Shown piece by piece: positions 1 to 7,884 of a DNA stretch of 13,308 nt. Each line of letters begins with the position of its first letter. Positions within the stretch are counted from its first letter, which is position 1. Under the pieces are notes generated by a model, which saw only the letters and a list, made by a program, of their open reading frames with translations, did not search any database and was not told where the DNA came from. Both the position numbers and the translations under genes were made by a program. The stretch is from SURF-24 sp964537965 (GTDB lineage: Bacteria > Bacteroidota > Ignavibacteria > Ignavibacteriales > SURF-24), in assembly GCA_964537965.1 (NCBI GenBank), contig CAZIDB010000130.1, positions 1 through 13,308 on the forward strand. The letters run 5' to 3'.

Positions 1-46
1 TTTTAAATTCATTTTATCTATCCTTTTTTCCCTGCTCTTAAGTTGA

Positions 47-271
47 CAGCATTGCGATACAGAATGCCAGGTTCGTCCTTGTGTAAATGAAAAGGAACTT
101 GAGAACTGTGCATACTGTGAGGATTTTGGATGTGATAAGCTAAAATCAAGAATGAATGCGTTTGAAGAGGTTATAAGCAAGTTTACAGATATTCCTGAAA
201 GAGATTACAGGATTTTTCTTATGCCGTTCAATAGCAAAAAATATTTGATGGAAATAAGAGAACAACCTTGA
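47..271 (+). pseudogene. DUF3795 protein, C-terminal remnant without a start
   Basis: An open frame of 74 residues ends in TGA at 269-271. It looks like the second half of a DUF3795 protein, a small cysteine-rich and probably metal-binding family of unknown function. The cysteine pattern C-x3-C-x4-C followed by NCAYC and DFGC is visible, then a tail with IPERDYRIF and KKYL as in the family. The family is usually about 110-140 residues, so the N-terminal CxxC half is missing. There is an in-frame TGA at 44-46, no ATG, GTG or TTG before the internal ATG at about 155, and the bases before 44 do not encode the expected N-terminal half in any frame. It is therefore probably a decayed gene; a frameshift or assembly error near position 40 is the alternative. 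Its stop codon lies inside the first palindromic repeat. It converges on the beta-barrel gene at 392-1750. Confidence 0.55.
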
Positions 272-382
272 AGGTTCTCATCCGAATACACAAAAAACCT
301 TCAAGGTTCTACATGGAGACGAACATTTGACTCAGGACCTTCAAGGTTACTCATTCTATCCAGTATGAGAACCTTGAAGGTT
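264..382. repeat. Four copies of a short palindromic repeat
   Basis: The 13-bp palindrome AACCTT(G/C)AAGGTT occurs at 264-276 (centre G), 296-308 (centre C), 336-348 (centre C, first base G) and 370-382 (centre G). Each copy is followed, in one orientation, by CTCAT or a close variant (CTACAT, ACTCAT): copies 1-3 read forward and copy 4 is inverted. The spacers are 19, 27 and 21 bases. The sequence fills the gap between two convergent genes and overlaps the stop codon of the left one. It looks like a REP-type intergenic repeat; its mobility and function are unknown. Confidence 0.85.
336..382. terminator. Long hairpin from repeat copies 3 and 4, possible bidirectional terminator
   Basis: The arms 336-354 and 365-382 pair over about 18 base pairs, with one bulged A at 349, a G-U wobble at the base in RNA, and a 10-base loop (355-364). 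It lies 10 bases beyond the stop of the minus-strand beta-barrel gene at 392 and could also end the plus-strand DUF3795 transcript. No run of T follows on either strand, so it is not a classical intrinsic terminator. A role in termination or 3'-end protection is inferred from position and stem strength. Confidence 0.4.
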
Positions 383-391
383 GAAGCAGCA

Positions 392-1750
392 TCACTTTGG
401 TTGAGTAGGTCCAAAATCAAAAGGATAAATAAAAGAAACTCTCGGCTCAATTTTTTTCTGAGGTTTAAACTCGATCACCCTGTCATCTGCATCTCTTACA
501 GGTGCAAACGTCCACTGGTATACTAACGAAACCAAAAGATAAGGATACGGTTTGTATCCAACTTCGGTGTAAAGATAAGAACGATCATCAAGAGTGAATA
601 AATCCTTTTCATCCTGAATATTTACTTTATCATAACCGGCACGTGCAACATAAGATCCGTCTTTTGGAGAAACATCAGCCATCAAATGCAGGATTCCGCT
701 TGTCGGGTAATCATCAAGCCTTTGATAACTACCGATTATATCAAATGTATTCAACACACGAACAAGCAATTCTCCATAGAAGCCATTGCCAACTGATCCA
801 AGAGCATTTAAACCTGCTGCTTTACCAGAGAATGTTCCGGTGGAAGTATCAAGTGCGAATCGCTGAATTTCATACAACGAGTTGAAATATGAAGGAAGAT
901 AATTATCACCATTGAATCTTCTTTCAAGTTTAGCATGAACATCAACTAAACCCAGACCATTTAAATCAAACATCAATCCTGCTGCTGTACCGCTTCCAAA
1001 ATCAACTATCTTTGCAAAATCAAAATAAGGAGTTAGAGTAACAAAGCTTGATAAGCCAATTGGTAAACCAATATCAAAGCCCATAATTTTTATAGCACCA
1101 TGATCTTCGGTTATATTGAATTTATTATTTGTATGATTGTAGGTTCCATTTATTACAGTTGCGTATTTATTAAAATCGGTTGCAAAGGTAGCACCAACTT
1201 CAAGATTACTTATGATTGGAATTTCTGAGCCTCCGAATTTCAGAGGACGGACATAACCTCTTAATCCAGCTACACCTGTTTCTCCAAAATTCCCATAAAC
1301 AGATTCAAAGCCGAACGCGTTAAAATCAAGATCGAACTCCAAACCTATTTTTCTAACATCGTAGGTCGGACTGTTATTATACATGTACATAATGCTTCCG
1401 TGACCAAGTGTAGCATAATCCAATGCTCCCAAACGAACATAAACATCATCCCTTTTATAACCATATCTAACGTAACGGATAATACTAAGGTAGTCAGAAA
1501 ACTCATTAAAATTTTCCTTGCGTAGTTTGCCTTCGCTTGTAAATTCAAGGTTCAAATCTAATCCTACCCCAAAATTTGAAAAACCAATTTCCGGTCGCAA
1601 GTGAACAGCATAACATGGTTGTCCATCAATCCAGGTTAAACCGAATCCACCGGCAACATTTCCCTGGTTAGCACCGGGTAACATCTCCCATTGGGAAAAA
1701 GCAGATTGATAAGAAAGGAATAAAAAAAGAAAAAGTAATGCTTTTTTCAT
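392..1750 (-). CDS. Predicted outer-membrane beta-barrel protein, function unknown
   Basis: A protein of 452 residues with a clear signal peptide: MKKA, then a Leu/Phe-rich core, with likely cleavage after SAFS near residue 19. The mature part is made of alternating amphipathic segments rich in Gly, Tyr, Phe and Asn (for example VEVGATFATDF-like and LVSLVYQWTF-like strands), typical of a transmembrane beta-barrel. I do not recognise the family. It lacks the N-terminal motifs I would expect of the T9SS barrels PorV, PorQ or PorP. The frame can be opened 6 bases earlier at a GTG (1756), but that GTG is part of the AGAGGTG ribosome site, which sits 5 bases before the ATG at 1750; I chose the ATG. 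It starts 17 bases after the sorting-tail protein and is the last gene of the unit headed by the PorU2-like peptidase, so a role in the same surface-protein process is plausible but inferred. It is visibly less AT-rich than the glycosyltransferase genes. Confidence 0.8.
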   Translation of the reverse strand: MKKALLFLFLFLSYQSAFSQWEMLPGANQGNVAGGFGLTWIDGQPCYAVHLRPEIGFSNFGVGLDLNLEFTSEGKLRKENFNEFSDYLSIIRYVRYGYKRDDVYVRLGALDYATLGHGSIMYMYNNSPTYDVRKIGLEFDLDFNAFGFESVYGNFGETGVAGLRGYVRPLKFGGSEIPIISNLEVGATFATDFNKYATVINGTYNHTNNKFNITEDHGAIKIMGFDIGLPIGLSSFVTLTPYFDFAKIVDFGSGTAAGLMFDLNGLGLVDVHAKLERRFNGDNYLPSYFNSLYEIQRFALDTSTGTFSGKAAGLNALGSVGNGFYGELLVRVLNTFDIIGSYQRLDDYPTSGILHLMADVSPKDGSYVARAGYDKVNIQDEKDLFTLDDRSYLYTEVGYKPYPYLLVSLVYQWTFAPVRDADDRVIEFKPQKKIEPRVSFIYPFDFGPTQPK

Positions 1751-1767
1751 AGACACCTCTTTTTTGA

Positions 1768-2493
1768 CTACTTAATTATAGTCATTTTTTTCGTCTCAAT
1801 AAACTTTTTCTTGCCGTCATCAATACTAATTGAATAAAAATATGTACCGCTTGATATTGAATTTGATCTGGCAACATCCGGGGTGTTTTGAGTTGAGAAT
1901 GAATATTCATAATGGCCGGGTTGTAATTCAGAATTTAGTAAAGTTAAAATTTCTCTTCCCAGCGCATCAAATATTTTTAATTGAACCTGCGAAGTAACGG
2001 GTATTTCAAACGATATTTTTGTTGACGGGTTGAAAGGATTAGGATAGTTCTGAAATAGTTTAAAGCAGGCAGCAATGTTTTCTTCTGTCGCAACATCAAC
2101 ACTATTAATTGTTACTTCAAGCGTATCTGTAAATTCAGATACACCATCGGTATCAATCTGTTTTAACCTATACCTATAAATTCCATTTTTCGTTATGGAA
2201 GTGTCGGCAAAGAAATAATCCTTTGGTGAGAAGCTGTTTCCATGACCAGGCATAAAACCAATTACTGCAAATGAAAAATTATCATCAGCCCTTTCAATAT
2301 CATAACCGTAATTATTTACTTCTGTTGCTGTTCCCCAATAAAGATTAATAATTGAACCTTCGGGATTAGCATAGAAATAGACTAACTCAACCGGCATAAT
2401 TTCATCCGGCAAACGATATGTGTTATAATGTTTGGTTTGAGCAGAATAAAACGATAATAAAGCAATAGCAAGAATTACAACTTTTGTCTTCAT
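1768..2493 (-). CDS. Small secreted protein: FN3-like module plus T9SS type A sorting domain
   Basis: A protein of 241 residues. Residues 1-18 form a signal peptide (MKTK, hydrophobic core, cleavage near SA-QT). Residues about 34-129 are the FN3-like beta module that often precedes sorting tails in Ignavibacteria (PVELVYFYA, LYWGTATEVNNYGYDIER, YRYRLKQIDTDG). Residues about 145-241 are a type A T9SS sorting domain: FQNYPNPFNPSTKISFEIP at 147-165, then LKIFDALGREI and the closing GTYFYSI and TKKMTIIK. It should cross the inner membrane by Sec, cross the outer membrane by T9SS, and have its tail cut at the surface. No catalytic or adhesive domain remains between signal and tail, which is unusual for T9SS cargo. 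It sits 31 bases after the PorU2-like peptidase and 17 before the barrel gene, so all three are probably co-transcribed. The ATG start has only a weak purine stretch (GAAAG) upstream. Confidence 0.85.
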   Translation of the reverse strand: MKTKVVILAIALLSFYSAQTKHYNTYRLPDEIMPVELVYFYANPEGSIINLYWGTATEVNNYGYDIERADDNFSFAVIGFMPGHGNSFSPKDYFFADTSITKNGIYRYRLKQIDTDGVSEFTDTLEVTINSVDVATEENIAACFKLFQNYPNPFNPSTKISFEIPVTSQVQLKIFDALGREILTLLNSELQPGHYEYSFSTQNTPDVARSNSISSGTYFYSISIDDGKKKFIETKKMTIIK

Positions 2494-2524
2494 GGTTAAC
2501 TTTCGTTAAATATTTACTAAAGGT

Positions 2525-5500
2525 TTATCTTACAATGGCAAGCTTTTGAGTCTGAACCAATTGCTTATCACCTTTCTTAACCTGAATCCTGTAAAGATAA
2601 ACTCCATTGGCAATCAGGTTTCCGTCTTCATCTCTCCCGTCCCATGGAATCTGGTTAAAATCATATTTCAGTTCAGATGAAGATCTTACAAACTCTTTAA
2701 TCAATCGACCTGCAACGGTATAAATTTTAATTTTAAATTCATCCGGAATCTGAGAGAGTTTAAAAGTAAAAGAAGTATTATCCTTAAACGGGTTAGGATA
2801 GTTGAACACATCAAGTAAGTTCATTTCATTAGAAACATTAAAAATCTTTTCATAGCCGGGACTATCCTCAATATTGCCGATGATATTCTGACCATATACT
2901 CTTAACCTATGTTCACCATCAGTTAATGAGGGTAAATATGTAAGAACAAGTTTGCGATTAATTGTATCCGAAAATATTTTGAGATTAGAATAATTTACTT
3001 TCTCCCCGTCAAGGTAAATCTGGACAGAAGCAGAATCGTTTACTGGAAACCACACCGGGTAGCTCAAGGTCATATTAATTTCAGGATTCGGTGAAATATA
3101 ATCTCCATCAATAATATCAACACCATCATAAGTAACAGCAAGAGTAGCTGATGTTACAGAAGTTGAAGTTGTATCCTTTTTAATATTAACAGGAATATCA
3201 TAAACATTATTATCTTCATATAGCTCAAGGATTTTATTACTGTCATCAATGGAAACTCTGAAAGTCATTTTTCCAAAACCATCATAGGAATTTGAATGAT
3301 AATTATAAGAAAAATATTTTCTGTTCATTGAATCAAGTCGCACTACCAAAGAATCAAATAATTGTCGTTGAGAGTTATCCGGTTTAACAAGGAACAGGTT
3401 TACATTAAAGCTATCCGCCGGTGATTCACCAACATTATAGACATAAAAATTAATTTTAACGCTGTCTCCCTGAACGAGAGAATCTTTCGAAGATGATGCG
3501 ACTTGGTAGTTGGTAGCAAGCTCAGGAAGTGTGTGGTATGTAACACTTAAGGATGATAAATTGGGAGATATAGAATCTGAGTCCGTTTTATAATTTGATA
3601 GAATTCTAATTTTGGGATGAACCTTAGCATCGACTAAGTTTAGATCTGCAGTACCATTATTCATCACCAAAATATTTAAAGTGTCCATAATTCCATTAGT
3701 TCTAATTCCTACAGGACAAAAAGAACTATTCATTTCATGGTTGGTTGTTTGATTGATATAAAGAGAATCCCATTTCCCAACCGGACCAATTTCAGAGGTT
3801 AAAAGTGATCCATTTTTATTGGGTATAGAAAAAGAAGTGTCTATTTCAACATGTCCTTTATATGGTTTGGAAAATCCTTCTGGAACTGAACCAGAAGTTG
3901 CTCCCTTTTTACCAATTATTGCCCAGGAACCTCTAAAGACAAGACTGTCAATATAAATACTTCCAAGAGTTTTGATTTGATTTTTTAAACTAGATGAAGA
4001 TATAGTACCTTCATCCGATACAGCTATTATGACAAGATATTTATTCGAAAGTGTATCAAGATAATTTATATAATTATTTACTTCTGTTGCCCCACCACCA
4101 AGTAAATCAAAACGTTTATATGAAAGGAATTCAAATGTAGCAGCATCAAAGAGACAGATATGATGACCTCTTAAAGTATTTTCAGGAATATAATTTTTAG
4201 AATTTTTTTGTATAACAGCGGAGTTTCCATCGTTAAAACCGGCAGAAAAAACTGAAAAGTCTGAATAACTTGTATCAAATTCCAGGCTGCTTTTTTGATA
4301 TTTTAAATTAGTTAAAGTCGAAGTTGAAAAAGAAAGACTGTCTTTTAATAAATAGCTGTTGATTTTGCTTTTAATAAAAGATATTGAAGAACCTATAACG
4401 TTGCTACCCGTAATTTTTATTCTCATCCAATATCGTTTATCTTTTTCTAAACCTGAAATGTTTATTGGAGTCCAAAGTGTGTCTATTGTTTTAATAACAA
4501 TGTTTGAATTTTCGAAATTTCCATTGGTCGCTAATTCAACTTCTAATGAATCATTATTTCGCTTATTGCTTGAATTAAAGAATAATAATGAATCACCTAT
4601 TCCATTTTCAACAGAATGCAAAATATTACTTTTAATTGTTGAACCTACAACATAATATTTTATCTCAGCAAAATTGTCTGCTTCAGATATTTCTTCCAAA
4701 TAATTATTGGAATCAAGAGAAATTGTTAGATTATGTTCCCCGGGTTTTTTCCTGATCGGAATTGAGACAGATAATGAATCAGAAAAATTAGGCAATAATT
4801 TTTTAGCTAAATAAATAAATTTCTCAGATTCTTTTCCAGTATCTTCAACAATTATATCAAATGTATCATTTATCACTTTTCCATAATTATAATAAGTGAA
4901 AGTGACTGATAACGAATCCATTAAGTCAGACGGATTAGTTGTTTTTAATTTTATGCCTGATGATGATACAAATAAGTTTGGATGTTTTGGTATCTGCAAC
5001 TGTATTATTGGATCACCAATTAAAGTGTTCGTCAGTGCAAATAATTGATAAATTCCAGAGCTGCCATAAGTTTGGAGCATGTTCAATTTAGCTTGTTTCA
5101 AAGCTTCACTTATTGTAAAAATCGAATCTTTTAACACTTTCTCATAAAATAACTTTGGTGCCAACAATGAAGAAGATAAAAACCCAAGTGAAGAATTTCC
5201 GATGTATGCTATTGCATCTCCTTCATTGGAGATAACAAATAGTTGTGAGAAAGAAGTAACATCTGGTTCAGCAAAGCGTGCTGTTGAGCAACCAAAGTCT
5301 GTTATTAATGGATGTCTGTTGACTTTATTTTTTAACTGCGATGGTGTTGTAATGGAATTATCCCAGGTTTGAGTACCACTGTGTCCAAGATAAGATATAA
5401 ATACTGACCCATTATTAATTGTTTCCTGAATTTCAGAATCAGTATATGGCCCAAAGTTAGTGTTGGGATTTATTGTCTTGTAAAAATGTTTTGATGTCCC

Positions 5501-7843
5501 ACCAATAGGAGGATTTGAAACATAATTATTGATAACAAAATCATTAACTTCACGTAGTTGATCCAACTGACTTTGATTATTCCCTGTTCCTCCTGAGAAA
5601 AAAATAAATCTTTTATTCCAACTATCGTAATTATCTAAAGCATGATTTATATGTTTATTCATATAGTAATTAAGCTCTTCTTCAGAGGTAACAGGAATTC
5701 TGCCAATATTCATTTGTGGTAAATAAGCTCCTGTCGTATCCCATGTTACAAACCAGTTATCGCTTACAGATGCACCGAATGAGGGTACAAAATTATATTT
5801 CGGAGGAGTGCTCATATATTTTGTTTTATTCGCAAGATAATCATAAGTGGCTCCACCAATTAAACATACAAATTCAGGATATGGATATTGCCAATAACTA
5901 TGAGTTGACTTAAGAAAATCTTTAATTGCTTCAGGATTAAAATATCCATAGAAAAACTCATCATAAATATCATCTACATCAATTACTTTCGCTTTAACAT
6001 TATAATGATCAGAAATGAAGGATGCATACTCATTTGTTTTGGATATGAATTTTTTATTGGTAACAGCAATATAATCAGCCTGAAGGTTTGGATTTCTTAG
6101 ATTCATGAATTGTTTTACATAGTAAATCTTTGGTGATAAAATTCTACTTTCTTTTATCAGTATGTATTTCTCTTTGTTATTGAGTGTATCAGTAAATATT
6201 ATTTCGTTGTTATTCCGAAATAATTTAAATCTTTTAATCGAATTACCAAATTTCCAGACGATAATTGAATCACTGGAAACGTTTGAAATAATAATTTTCT
6301 TAACAGTTGGATAGGATTCAATAAAAGGAAAAAAAAATAACAGAGAATCATTATAAGTCTTTAACCATCTCGGATATTCAACTTCATACCAATCATAAAT
6401 ACAAGTATTAGGAAATGCTTGTGTGGCAAACGAATGTACCTTAAGTGTATTAGTTCCGTCAGATAAAATATTTGAATTATATGCTCCTTTAAGAAGTTTT
6501 TGAGAATATTTATCTATATAACCGGAATCCTGTAATTGCGAATTGTTGACAGAAATAGCCAGAAGGTGAGCATTCGATATTATATTTGAAGCATAACTTT
6601 GTTGTTTCGAAAAAACATAAAAAGTTTTATCAGGATAAACATCAGAAACAGTAAAATTGGAATTTCTTGTTCCTACTCCCAGATTACCCTCATGCCAAGT
6701 TTTATTTTCAAACCAGAAAGGCATTTCTCGTCTTACCTGATCTGCCATTGAAAAATCAAACCAGTTATTTTTTTCATAATGAATGATTTCATCATAATAT
6801 TCTAATGTATCGAATACTTCAGTTGTATATCCGTTATCTCCAATTGGAACACGTAAACCATTGCCTCCACCCCATGTCAACCAGTAAATTGTAGTATCAC
6901 TATAATGATCTAAATATTCATTATATGGTTCTCCGAATTTGTTTATTTCCCGATGTTTGCCACCCATATTTCTTACACCTACAAATTCAATAAAATCGGA
7001 TTGATCAAAAGAATTGTCTTCTTCTCCCGAAACATATATTGGCAATTCTTTTCCCCTATTCAATAGTCTTAAAGATTTTGGATTAAAAGTAGTAAGATTT
7101 ATATAAGGAATTAGATCAGCGTACGTAATATGATAAACAGCGTCCGTGTTCACACCTATTTTGACATAGCTTGATTTATAATCTATCCACTTATCAGTGG
7201 TATCATTTTCGCTGAATACATTTCTTTGAGATTTAATATTTGTATAACTAATCTTGCTTGGTGTAATTGAATTTAATCTTTCTTCAGATGCTATTGTTGC
7301 CTCAACATTTTCTGTATAATTAATTTCCAACCGAAAACTTATTATTCTTCTTGTACCACCTTCATTTGAACTATAAATAAAAGGTGAGAAAGAAAGATGA
7401 AGATATTTATTCCCTTCATAAAAGAAATATCCTCTCTCTATCAGGAAATTAGAGTTATAAGATTTGGGTGGAGAAGTATTATATTTATATTGAATTTCTT
7501 TTTGATTATTCACTGTAAAAGTCGGATTAACTTCCGGAGTAGCAGGAATTATTTCTTCTTTTTCAATAAAGAATTGTATCTTTGGTTTTGAGTCAATCTG
7601 GATTGGAATAAAAATATCTGATTCTGGTAAATTAAATTGCTCAGATTTTGATTCATCAAATGGAGTTTGGAATAATAATTTATTTTGGGAAGTAGTTTTA
7701 TCCAGGTAAAAGCGATAATCGTTGCTAAAATAAAGTATATGCTTATTTCCGTTAATTGTTTCTGATACTAAAGAAAACTGAGGATAAATAACTTGGACCA
7801 AATTAAAGAGGAATAATATTATTGCTAAATTTCTTCTAACCAT
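2525..7843 (-). CDS. porU2: PorU2-like type IX secretion C25 peptidase (gingipain family)
   Basis: A protein of 1772 residues. Residues 1-21 form a signal peptide. Residues about 220-240 carry the PorU-type YVKIGVNTDAVYHITYADL segment. A peptidase C25 (gingipain) domain spans about 588-952, with the catalytic pair visible as His821 in YLGHSG and Cys852 in DFGCST, 31 residues apart, and the domain closes with LIGDPIIQLQIP. After it come a CARDB-like beta module (about 955-1065), an FN3-like stretch (about 1090-1170), an ILEI/PANDER-like domain (about 1222-1330), a second CARDB-like module (about 1440-1553), an Ig-like stretch (1560-1670) and a type A T9SS sorting domain (1676-1772, FNYPNPFKDNTSF to QTQKLAIVR). 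PorU proteins cut sorting tails and attach cargo to surface LPS; P. gingivalis PorU keeps its own tail. This one is far longer than PorU (about 1100-1150 residues), which fits the PorU2 group. Whether it is the sortase or another C25 protease is not settled by sequence; the C25 fold is sure, the symbol about 60%. It heads a minus-strand unit of three genes. Confidence 0.88.
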   Translation of the reverse strand: MVRRNLAIILFLFNLVQVIYPQFSLVSETINGNKHILYFSNDYRFYLDKTTSQNKLLFQTPFDESKSEQFNLPESDIFIPIQIDSKPKIQFFIEKEEIIPATPEVNPTFTVNNQKEIQYKYNTSPPKSYNSNFLIERGYFFYEGNKYLHLSFSPFIYSSNEGGTRRIISFRLEINYTENVEATIASEERLNSITPSKISYTNIKSQRNVFSENDTTDKWIDYKSSYVKIGVNTDAVYHITYADLIPYINLTTFNPKSLRLLNRGKELPIYVSGEEDNSFDQSDFIEFVGVRNMGGKHREINKFGEPYNEYLDHYSDTTIYWLTWGGGNGLRVPIGDNGYTTEVFDTLEYYDEIIHYEKNNWFDFSMADQVRREMPFWFENKTWHEGNLGVGTRNSNFTVSDVYPDKTFYVFSKQQSYASNIISNAHLLAISVNNSQLQDSGYIDKYSQKLLKGAYNSNILSDGTNTLKVHSFATQAFPNTCIYDWYEVEYPRWLKTYNDSLLFFFPFIESYPTVKKIIISNVSSDSIIVWKFGNSIKRFKLFRNNNEIIFTDTLNNKEKYILIKESRILSPKIYYVKQFMNLRNPNLQADYIAVTNKKFISKTNEYASFISDHYNVKAKVIDVDDIYDEFFYGYFNPEAIKDFLKSTHSYWQYPYPEFVCLIGGATYDYLANKTKYMSTPPKYNFVPSFGASVSDNWFVTWDTTGAYLPQMNIGRIPVTSEEELNYYMNKHINHALDNYDSWNKRFIFFSGGTGNNQSQLDQLREVNDFVINNYVSNPPIGGTSKHFYKTINPNTNFGPYTDSEIQETINNGSVFISYLGHSGTQTWDNSITTPSQLKNKVNRHPLITDFGCSTARFAEPDVTSFSQLFVISNEGDAIAYIGNSSLGFLSSSLLAPKLFYEKVLKDSIFTISEALKQAKLNMLQTYGSSGIYQLFALTNTLIGDPIIQLQIPKHPNLFVSSSGIKLKTTNPSDLMDSLSVTFTYYNYGKVINDTFDIIVEDTGKESEKFIYLAKKLLPNFSDSLSVSIPIRKKPGEHNLTISLDSNNYLEEISEADNFAEIKYYVVGSTIKSNILHSVENGIGDSLLFFNSSNKRNNDSLEVELATNGNFENSNIVIKTIDTLWTPINISGLEKDKRYWMRIKITGSNVIGSSISFIKSKINSYLLKDSLSFSTSTLTNLKYQKSSLEFDTSYSDFSVFSAGFNDGNSAVIQKNSKNYIPENTLRGHHICLFDAATFEFLSYKRFDLLGGGATEVNNYINYLDTLSNKYLVIIAVSDEGTISSSSLKNQIKTLGSIYIDSLVFRGSWAIIGKKGATSGSVPEGFSKPYKGHVEIDTSFSIPNKNGSLLTSEIGPVGKWDSLYINQTTNHEMNSSFCPVGIRTNGIMDTLNILVMNNGTADLNLVDAKVHPKIRILSNYKTDSDSISPNLSSLSVTYHTLPELATNYQVASSSKDSLVQGDSVKINFYVYNVGESPADSFNVNLFLVKPDNSQRQLFDSLVVRLDSMNRKYFSYNYHSNSYDGFGKMTFRVSIDDSNKILELYEDNNVYDIPVNIKKDTTSTSVTSATLAVTYDGVDIIDGDYISPNPEINMTLSYPVWFPVNDSASVQIYLDGEKVNYSNLKIFSDTINRKLVLTYLPSLTDGEHRLRVYGQNIIGNIEDSPGYEKIFNVSNEMNLLDVFNYPNPFKDNTSFTFKLSQIPDEFKIKIYTVAGRLIKEFVRSSSELKYDFNQIPWDGRDEDGNLIANGVYLYRIQVKKGDKQLVQTQKLAIVR

Positions 7844-7884
7844 TTTTAAGAGAATTTTATTAATGATAAATATTATGATCGTAT
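7844..7884. promoter_or_regulatory. Divergent intergenic region, candidate promoters
   Basis: Only 41 bases separate two divergent start codons, so promoters for the peptidase unit and the WecG-family unit must be here or inside the genes. A TATTAT hexamer at 7871-7876 on the plus strand lies 8 bases before the ATG at 7885, which would give an almost leaderless message. On the minus strand CATAAT (7877-7872) could serve the peptidase gene with a leader of about 20 bases. No strong ribosome site is seen on either side. In such AT-rich DNA these hexamers are expected by chance, so this is a weak call. Confidence 0.25.

Noticed and set aside
264..382. CRISPR array
   Set aside because: The repeats are 13-18 bases, one is inverted, spacers are 19-27 bases and unequal, and no cas gene is near.
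1345..1548. Minus-strand open frame inside the barrel gene, and one opposite the GT4 gene at 8850-9044
   Set aside because: Alternative frames of real genes with no family features.
392..1750. Identification of the barrel as PorV or PorQ
   Set aside because: The N-terminal motif region expected for those families is absent and the sequence offers no other match that I recognise.
1751..1756. GTG at 1756 as start of the barrel gene
   Set aside because: The GTG is part of the AGAGGTG ribosome site placed correctly before the ATG at 1750, which opens a normal signal peptide.
4359..4655. Plus-strand open frame inside the peptidase gene
   Set aside because: It is the shadow of a long minus-strand gene with clear domains; it has no recognisable motif and no ribosome site. 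The same holds for plus-strand frames at 643-885, 5716-5913 and 7397-7591.
2525..7843. Reading the peptidase as the classical PorU of P. gingivalis
   Set aside because: The C25 pair and N-terminal segment fit, but the protein is about 600 residues longer with CARDB-like, ILEI-like and Ig-like modules, so a PorU2-like label is safer.
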